64,000 nucleotides of DNA, taken from the NCBI GenBank assembly GCA_019637955.1, contig JAHBUS010000001.1:823542-887541 (forward strand), in the 5' to 3' direction. Source of the stretch: Pseudobdellovibrionaceae bacterium (GTDB taxonomy: Bacteria > Bdellovibrionota > Bdellovibrionia > Bdellovibrionales > Bdellovibrionaceae). How positions within the stretch are numbered: the stretch's first letter is position 1; each line of letters opens with the position of its first letter. Positions 59,279 to 64,000 of the stretch are shown piece after piece. Made by a program: the position numbers and the translations under genes. The notes under the pieces were generated by a model. It was not told the origin of the DNA. It saw only the letters and a program-made list of their open reading frames with translations, and made no database searches.

Positions 59279-60736
59279 ATGATTTCGAAATTGTCCCGCA
59301 GTGTGATCGCCGCGGCTCTGCTGATCGTCAGCTCGAGCACAGCGCTCGCTCAGAAAAAACAGACAACAGATTTGCTTATCAAATTGGCACCTGGCACAGC
59401 CGCGAGCGCTTTGAGCATCGGCATGTTCCGCTCCTCATCGGTTGAAGTCTTGAACGACCAGTGGGTTCGCGTTCAAGCCCATGAGAAAAAATCGGTTCTC
59501 TTCGATTTGCTGAAAAATGATCCTTCGATTGAATATGTTCAGCCGAACTACCCGATCCGTTTGCTCGAAGACTACCGCCCCACCGATTCGCTGCGCCGTG
59601 TTGCGATGGCTCGGTATGCGGCGAAGCTCGCGGCCAAAGCACCCGCGCCTCCCAAAATCGACAATCCCGAAATCCCGAACGCCCCCACCAACCGTGCCGG
59701 CGTTGACCCCGACCTTGGCAAACAGTGGGGCATGCTCGACATCGGCGCCGCTGAAGCTTGGCGCGTGACCTTGGGAAGTCCCGACATGATCGTGGCCGTG
59801 ATCGACACCGGTGTTGATTACACGCACGAAGATCTGCTCCCCAACTTGTGGCGCAATCCTAAAGAGATTCCCGGCAACGGCATCGACGATGACAACAACG
59901 GCTACATCGACGACGTCATCGGTTGGGACTTCGTTTCGAACGACAATAAACCTTACGATCTCGCGGTTGATCAGTTCCAACTTTTGATCGGCGGCGGAAA
60001 CCCCGGTCACGGCACTCACTGTGCGGGCAACGTGGCCGCTCGAGGCGGCAACTCGCTCGGCATCGCGGGTGTTGCGCCGAACGTGAAAATCATGTCGCTG
60101 CGTTTTATCTCGGATAAAGGCGGCGGCACCACGGCCGATGCGATCAAATCGATCCGCTACGCCGTCGACAATGGCGCGAAAGTCATGTCGAACTCGTGGG
60201 GTTCCGAAGGTGAGGACCCCGCAGCAGGCGAGGAAAACCGCGCTTTGCGTGATGCTGTTCAATATGCGCAAGACAAAGGCGTGCTGTTTATCGCGGCGGC
60301 CGGCAACGGTCACAAAGGCAAAGGCTACGACAACGATTCGGATCCCGCGCCCGCGTACCCCGCGAGCTACGATCACGACATCATCATCAGCGTCGCGGCT
60401 CTCGACGTGAAAGACCAACTCGGTTCGTTCTCGAACTGGGGACTCACGAAAGTAGACATCGGCGCTCCCGGCGTGAATGTGTACTCGACCACTGTGGGCA
60501 GCCTCTACTCGGATAAAGTCATCGATGTCGGTGGCTTTGAAGTCACTTGGGACGGCACTTCGATGGCGACGCCTCACGTGGCGGGCGCGGCCGCCTTGTA
60601 CTGGTCTTTGCACCCGAACAAAACTTGGCAAGAAGTGAAGGCCGCGATTCTCGGCTCGAGCAAAAAGATCAACTCGCTGAGCGGCAAGTCGGTCTCGGGC
60701 GGAAAACTCGACGTTCGTGCCCTGATCAAATACTAA
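59279..60736 (+). CDS. Secreted subtilisin-like serine protease (S8)
   Basis: 485 residues. The signal peptide (1-24) is followed by an I9-type propeptide (about 28-100, DLLIKLAPGTAASAL to SIEYVQPNYPIRLL). The S8 catalytic domain shows the Asp motif VAVIDTGVDYTHEDL, the His motif GHGTHCAGNVA and the Ser motif GTSMATPHVAGAAALYW. An insertion with DDDNNGYIDD is probably a calcium site. All catalytic residues are present. It is probably an exported protease for digesting prey or extracellular protein; the use is inferred. The gene is monocistronic and ends at an intrinsic terminator. Confidence 0.95.
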   Translation: MISKLSRSVIAAALLIVSSSTALAQKKQTTDLLIKLAPGTAASALSIGMFRSSSVEVLNDQWVRVQAHEKKSVLFDLLKNDPSIEYVQPNYPIRLLEDYRPTDSLRRVAMARYAAKLAAKAPAPPKIDNPEIPNAPTNRAGVDPDLGKQWGMLDIGAAEAWRVTLGSPDMIVAVIDTGVDYTHEDLLPNLWRNPKEIPGNGIDDDNNGYIDDVIGWDFVSNDNKPYDLAVDQFQLLIGGGNPGHGTHCAGNVAARGGNSLGIAGVAPNVKIMSLRFISDKGGGTTADAIKSIRYAVDNGAKVMSNSWGSEGEDPAAGEENRALRDAVQYAQDKGVLFIAAAGNGHKGKGYDNDSDPAPAYPASYDHDIIISVAALDVKDQLGSFSNWGLTKVDIGAPGVNVYSTTVGSLYSDKVIDVGGFEVTWDGTSMATPHVAGAAALYWSLHPNKTWQEVKAAILGSSKKINSLSGKSVSGGKLDVRALIKY

Positions 60737-60758
60737 AATTTCGAACCAAAGTCCGAAT

Positions 60759-60785
60759 AAAAGGCCCCACCAGGGGCCTTTTTTA
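60759..60785 (+). terminator. Intrinsic terminator of the subtilase gene
   Basis: AAAAGGCCCC-ACCA-GGGGCCTTTTTT, 22 bp after the stop. Confidence 0.9.
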
Positions 60786-60791
60786 TTTTCC

Positions 60792-60808
60792 CGTCTCAAG
60801 GTGAGACT
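60792..60808. promoter_or_regulatory. CGTCTCA-AGG-TGAGACT inverted repeat before the fibre gene
   Basis: 6-bp perfect arms (GTCTCA / TGAGAC) and a 3-nt spacer, matching the element at 48261 except for the last arm base and the spacer. It lies 41 bp before the fibre gene start, where an operator or promoter element would be expected. Confidence 0.45.
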
Positions 60809-60848
60809 TTGTCTTAAGAATCGATCAAGGACCGTCGATAAGCCTTTG

Positions 60849-63800
60849 ATGGAACGTCGACGGATCCCGAGTGGGATCAAATACTTAATCGGTTTGTTGT
60901 TGGTGCTGAGCGCCGCCTTCGCGCGCGCCGACCAACCGTGGTCGACCAGCGTCGATGGCCGGCTCTTTCAGGGCGGCACCACCACTCCCCTTCGCGACTC
61001 GAGTTTGGTTTTCACTCTGCAGATCATGAATCCGTCGCGCAACTGCGTGCTCTATGAAGAGTCGCAAACTTACGACACGCACACGACCAACGGTTACTTC
61101 AACTTGCGTGTCGGTTCACGCGCGCCCGATCTCACGGGCAAGCGCACATCCGGCGACCCCGGATACTCGATGGCCCGAATTTTTAACAACACGCTCAACT
61201 CATTTCCGGCCACGACCAAATGTCCCGGCGGTTACACGCCCGATGATGGCGATGCGCGCTTCTTGCGCGTGACCGTGAAGCCCACGGCGGGCGTCGAGGA
61301 GACGCTGGCTCCCGACATCGCGCTCACCTCCGTGCCGAGCGCGAAAGTGGCCGAGACCGTTGGCGGTTTGGACCGTTCGCAGATTTTGAATGTGAACAAC
61401 ACCGGCATCAACCGTGTGAACATGACCAATCTCGAGTCGGTGTTCAACACGACTCAACTTCCGATTTTGACCGCACTTCTCGGCGGGACTTCGAGCCTGT
61501 ACATGCGGCAAGGGTCCAACGGCACCGCCGTTGTTCCAGGCCTCTCGGGCAATGCCTCGGGCGCGAGCGCGGGTCAGATCTGGTACGACACCGCTTCGAA
61601 TCAACTGAAGTATCAATCCAACTCGGGTCCGCAAACTTTGGGCGTTGCGGGCGCGGGAATCTCCTCGGTGACGGCGGGCACAGGCCTCAATGTCGGCGCG
61701 GGTCCCGGCGGTTCGATCACGACCTCGGGCACCTTGAATGTAAATGTCGGAACCGGCGATGGACAGATCGTGCAAGTGCAAACGGGAGGGAAACTTCCGG
61801 CCTTGAACGCGTCTGATCTCACGAACGTGAATGGTTCGGCGATTCAATCGGGAACGATTGGTGGAACGACCAGCTTAAATACTTCCGGCAATCTGACAAC
61901 AACGGGAACTTTGAATTCGGGTGCGATCACCTCGAGCGGCAATGTCGCAGGTGTGAATTTGACCGCGACGAACTCTGTGACCGCGAACGATGCGCGGCTG
62001 AACGCGCTTCGCGTTTATAAACCGTCGACAGCGAACTATGTTGAGTTTGTCGCAGATAGCGCCTTGAACGCCCCGGTCGTTTTCACTTTGCCCACGGCTT
62101 TAGGCACCAACGGCCAAGTCTTGCAGACGGATGCTTCGGGCAAGCTGTCTTGGACCACGGTGACGACCACGATCGACAATATTCGCGGCAACCCCGTCGC
62201 GGCCGGAACGCTGGCCGTCGGGGATGCCGGCAAAGTGTACCGTTGGTCAGGAACTCAGTTTGAAGCCGTGAACTTCGGCGTGGATGATCTTCGCACCGAA
62301 GCGGGTCTTCAGCAGTTCGCGGCCAACTGCGGTGCGGATCAGACTTTGACTTGGTCCACAATTACGGACGCTTTTGCTTGTACGACCATCGGGATTGCCG
62401 GAACGCAAATCACCTCGGGTACGATCAATGCGGCTCGTCTTCCCACCATCGATCCCACGAAAGGTGGAACGGGCCTAACGGCTCTCGGCACCTCGAATCA
62501 GGTCCTTGGCGTCAACAACGCGGGCTCCGCGATGGAATACAAATCCATCACCGGCGGCGCGGGCGTGACCATCACTCATTCCGCTGGCGGCATTCAAGTT
62601 TCGGCAACAGGATCTGGTGGAACCGTGACGAATGTCACCGGCTCGGCCCCGATCTCGGTGACGAACAACAACTCAACTCCGGCGATCACGATCTCTCAAG
62701 CCACAACGACGACAGATGGGTATCTGAGTTCGACGGATTGGAACACTTTTAATAATAAACAGGCCGCTGGCAATTATCTCACGGGATTGACCGGAGATGT
62801 TGTTGCCACGGGACCTGGTTCGGTTGCGGCCACCATTCAGGCGAACGCTATCACGACCGGCAAGATCAACAATCTCGCCGTCACCGATGCGAAGATCAAC
62901 GATGTCGCGTGGTCGAAAATCACCGGCGTTCCCGCGCTTCTTGCGGCTGTGAACACGGCCGGCACTGGCAATCAAGTCTTCGGCATGAATGCCGCGGGCT
63001 CGGCGGGCGAATACAAGTCCATCACGGGTGGATCAGGCGTCACGATCACTCACAGCGTGAACGGGATCGAGGTGTCCGCAACTGGTTCCGGTGGAACCGT
63101 CACCGGCGTCACTGCGGGTACAGGCCTCAATGTCGGTGCGGGTCCCGGAGGAACAATTAATGGCTCTGGCACCTTGAACATCGATGTCGGAACGACCACC
63201 GGAAAAATCGTGCAAGTGGCGGCTAGCAATAAGCTTCCCATCATTGATGGCTCGAATCTCACAAATCTAAATGCATCGAATATTTCTTCTGGGACTCTGG
63301 CGATTGCTCAAGGCGGAACCGGACAAACCACCGCCAACGGCGCGCTGAATGCATTGCTGCCGTCGCAGGCCCTGAATTCTGGAAAAGTATTGCAGACGAA
63401 CGGCACCGACACCTCTTGGGTCACACCGAATGCAGGCACCGTGACGAATGTCACCGGCACCGCCCCCATCTCCGTGACCAGCAACACCACCACGCCTTCG
63501 ATCACGATCGCGCAGGCGAACACCACGACCAGTGGTTATTTGAGTTCTACCGACTGGAACACGTTTAACAACAAAGCGAGCACCACCGCGTTGAATAGTT
63601 ACGTTCTCAAAGCGGGCGACACGATGACGGGCACACTGAATCTGCCGAACAACGGCATCGCCGTCGGCACGAATCAGCTTGTCGTCAGCGGCGGCAATGT
63701 CGGAATCGGCACCAGCTCACCGATTGATCTTTTAGACGTTTACTCGCCGACCAACAACGCCTTGATGGGCGTGCGCTCAGGATCAAATTCCTACTGGGCG

Positions 63801-64000
63801 CTCTCCGCGCAAGCCGCTTCGAATGACATGGCGATCGGCCCGCTCGCGGGCACTCACACCGTTACGCCGATTCTTTATCTCAAGAGCGGCGGTAACGTGG
63901 GTGTTGGAACAACCAACCCCACCGAACTGCTCGACGTCGCCGGAAAAATCAAAGGCACCGAACTCTGTATCGGCGCGGATTGCCGTGCGGCTTGGCCCAG
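60849..64000 (+). CDS. Large phage-tail-fibre-like surface fibre protein (3' end outside the window), MAT-like
   Basis: At least 1050 residues, open to the window end. Signal peptide (about 10-27, ending FARA). The N-terminal beta domain (about 28-160) resembles the head module of bacterial fibre proteins. Low-complexity Gly/Thr/Asn-rich fibre repeats follow, with fibre motifs: GYLSSTDWNTFNNK twice (about 623 and 896), TAGTGLNVGAGPGG twice and KSITGG-x-GVTITHS twice. The visible end (GNVGIGTSSPIDLLDV, NVGVGTTNPTELLDVAGKIKG) is the usual lead-in to a C-terminal tip and S74 chaperone domain. Bdellovibrio is known to bind prey with trimeric chimeric fibres (MAT proteins); this fits that group, but the tip is not visible. 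Confidence 0.82.
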   Translation, partial: MERRRIPSGIKYLIGLLLVLSAAFARADQPWSTSVDGRLFQGGTTTPLRDSSLVFTLQIMNPSRNCVLYEESQTYDTHTTNGYFNLRVGSRAPDLTGKRTSGDPGYSMARIFNNTLNSFPATTKCPGGYTPDDGDARFLRVTVKPTAGVEETLAPDIALTSVPSAKVAETVGGLDRSQILNVNNTGINRVNMTNLESVFNTTQLPILTALLGGTSSLYMRQGSNGTAVVPGLSGNASGASAGQIWYDTASNQLKYQSNSGPQTLGVAGAGISSVTAGTGLNVGAGPGGSITTSGTLNVNVGTGDGQIVQVQTGGKLPALNASDLTNVNGSAIQSGTIGGTTSLNTSGNLTTTGTLNSGAITSSGNVAGVNLTATNSVTANDARLNALRVYKPSTANYVEFVADSALNAPVVFTLPTALGTNGQVLQTDASGKLSWTTVTTTIDNIRGNPVAAGTLAVGDAGKVYRWSGTQFEAVNFGVDDLRTEAGLQQFAANCGADQTLTWSTITDAFACTTIGIAGTQITSGTINAARLPTIDPTKGGTGLTALGTSNQVLGVNNAGSAMEYKSITGGAGVTITHSAGGIQVSATGSGGTVTNVTGSAPISVTNNNSTPAITISQATTTTDGYLSSTDWNTFNNKQAAGNYLTGLTGDVVATGPGSVAATIQANAITTGKINNLAVTDAKINDVAWSKITGVPALLAAVNTAGTGNQVFGMNAAGSAGEYKSITGGSGVTITHSVNGIEVSATGSGGTVTGVTAGTGLNVGAGPGGTINGSGTLNIDVGTTTGKIVQVAASNKLPIIDGSNLTNLNASNISSGTLAIAQGGTGQTTANGALNALLPSQALNSGKVLQTNGTDTSWVTPNAGTVTNVTGTAPISVTSNTTTPSITIAQANTTTSGYLSSTDWNTFNNKASTTALNSYVLKAGDTMTGTLNLPNNGIAVGTNQLVVSGGNVGIGTSSPIDLLDVYSPTNNALMGVRSGSNSYWALSAQAASNDMAIGPLAGTHTVTPILYLKSGGNVGVGTTNPTELLDVAGKIKGTELCIGADCRAAWP

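Noticed and set aside
59435..60880. 481-codon open frame opposite the subtilase
   Set aside because: Antisense to a gene with an intact Asp-His-Ser triad; low-information product.
60849..64000. Prophage tail-fibre gene
   Set aside because: The protein has a Sec signal peptide, and no phage structural, portal, lysis or integrase gene of a phage type is near (xerC at 18.7 kb is the housekeeping type).

Overview
The window looks like a chromosomal segment of a Gram-negative predator-type bacterium of the Bdellovibrionota (Bdellovibrio relatives). This rests on several things seen together: many short secreted proteins and lipoproteins, two of them with the FQNCG lipobox common in Bdellovibrio; a lone flagellin gene; a MotAB pair; a Myxococcus-type Agl/Glt gliding cluster; secreted peptidoglycan-directed enzymes; a subtilisin-like protease; and the start of a phage-tail-fibre-like surface fibre gene. 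The species assignment is inference. I saw no rRNA, tRNA or CRISPR array.

Layout. 1-2.7 kb (minus): a coupled four-gene operon with a CheY-like receiver, an outer-membrane barrel, a HEAT-repeat membrane protein and a GT2 glycosyltransferase cut by the window start. 2.8-4.4 kb: divergent msrP and msrQ (periplasmic methionine sulfoxide repair), followed by a DUF4153-like membrane protein and a small anchored protein. 6.9-8.8 kb: a secreted HExxH peptidase and a small partner. 8.8-10.2 kb: a long, hairpin-rich leader and the flagellin. 10.3-14.3 kb: lipoproteins, a solitary REP-associated (RAYT-like) transposase, a three-unit hairpin repeat array and a Lys/Ala-rich protein with an acidic tail. 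14.4-17.3 kb (minus): an operon of a NodB-type deacetylase lipoprotein, a small secreted protein and a V8-like serine protease. A second hairpin repeat array, a sigma-54 activator and xerC follow.

19.9-34.5 kb (plus): a 2.1-kaa Ig/NHL lipoprotein, two small envelope proteins, then a tightly coupled lipoprotein-motA-motB-fusion-barrel operon. The fusion protein reads as signal peptide, FliF-RBM3-like periplasmic domain, one membrane helix and a FliG-like cytoplasmic domain. In effect it is a stator plus a one-piece rotor with no export genes nearby. FecR and TPR/beta-barrel genes follow. 34.5-36.7 kb (minus): recO, an unknown protein and a degenerate alpha/beta hydrolase. 36.8-47.1 kb: an Agl/Glt-type gliding machine (ExbB/TolQ-like AglR, two ExbD/TolR-like subunits, an FHA-TonB protein like GltG, two TPR proteins, two small barrels).

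47.2-52.8 kb: lipoproteins, a lytic-transglycosylase-like protein, a second secreted deacetylase and small secreted proteins. 52.9-59.0 kb (minus): nuoB-CD-E-F-G-I, the peripheral arm of complex I without the membrane-arm genes. 59.3-60.7 kb: a subtilase. 60.8-64.0 kb: a large fibre protein with phage-tail-fibre motifs, cut by the window end.

The two motor loci, 26-31 kb and 37-47 kb, are the most notable content. A recurring inverted repeat, CGTCTCA-N3-TGAGACG, lies upstream of the gliding operon, the transglycosylase gene, the fibre gene and, in weaker form, the giant lipoprotein.
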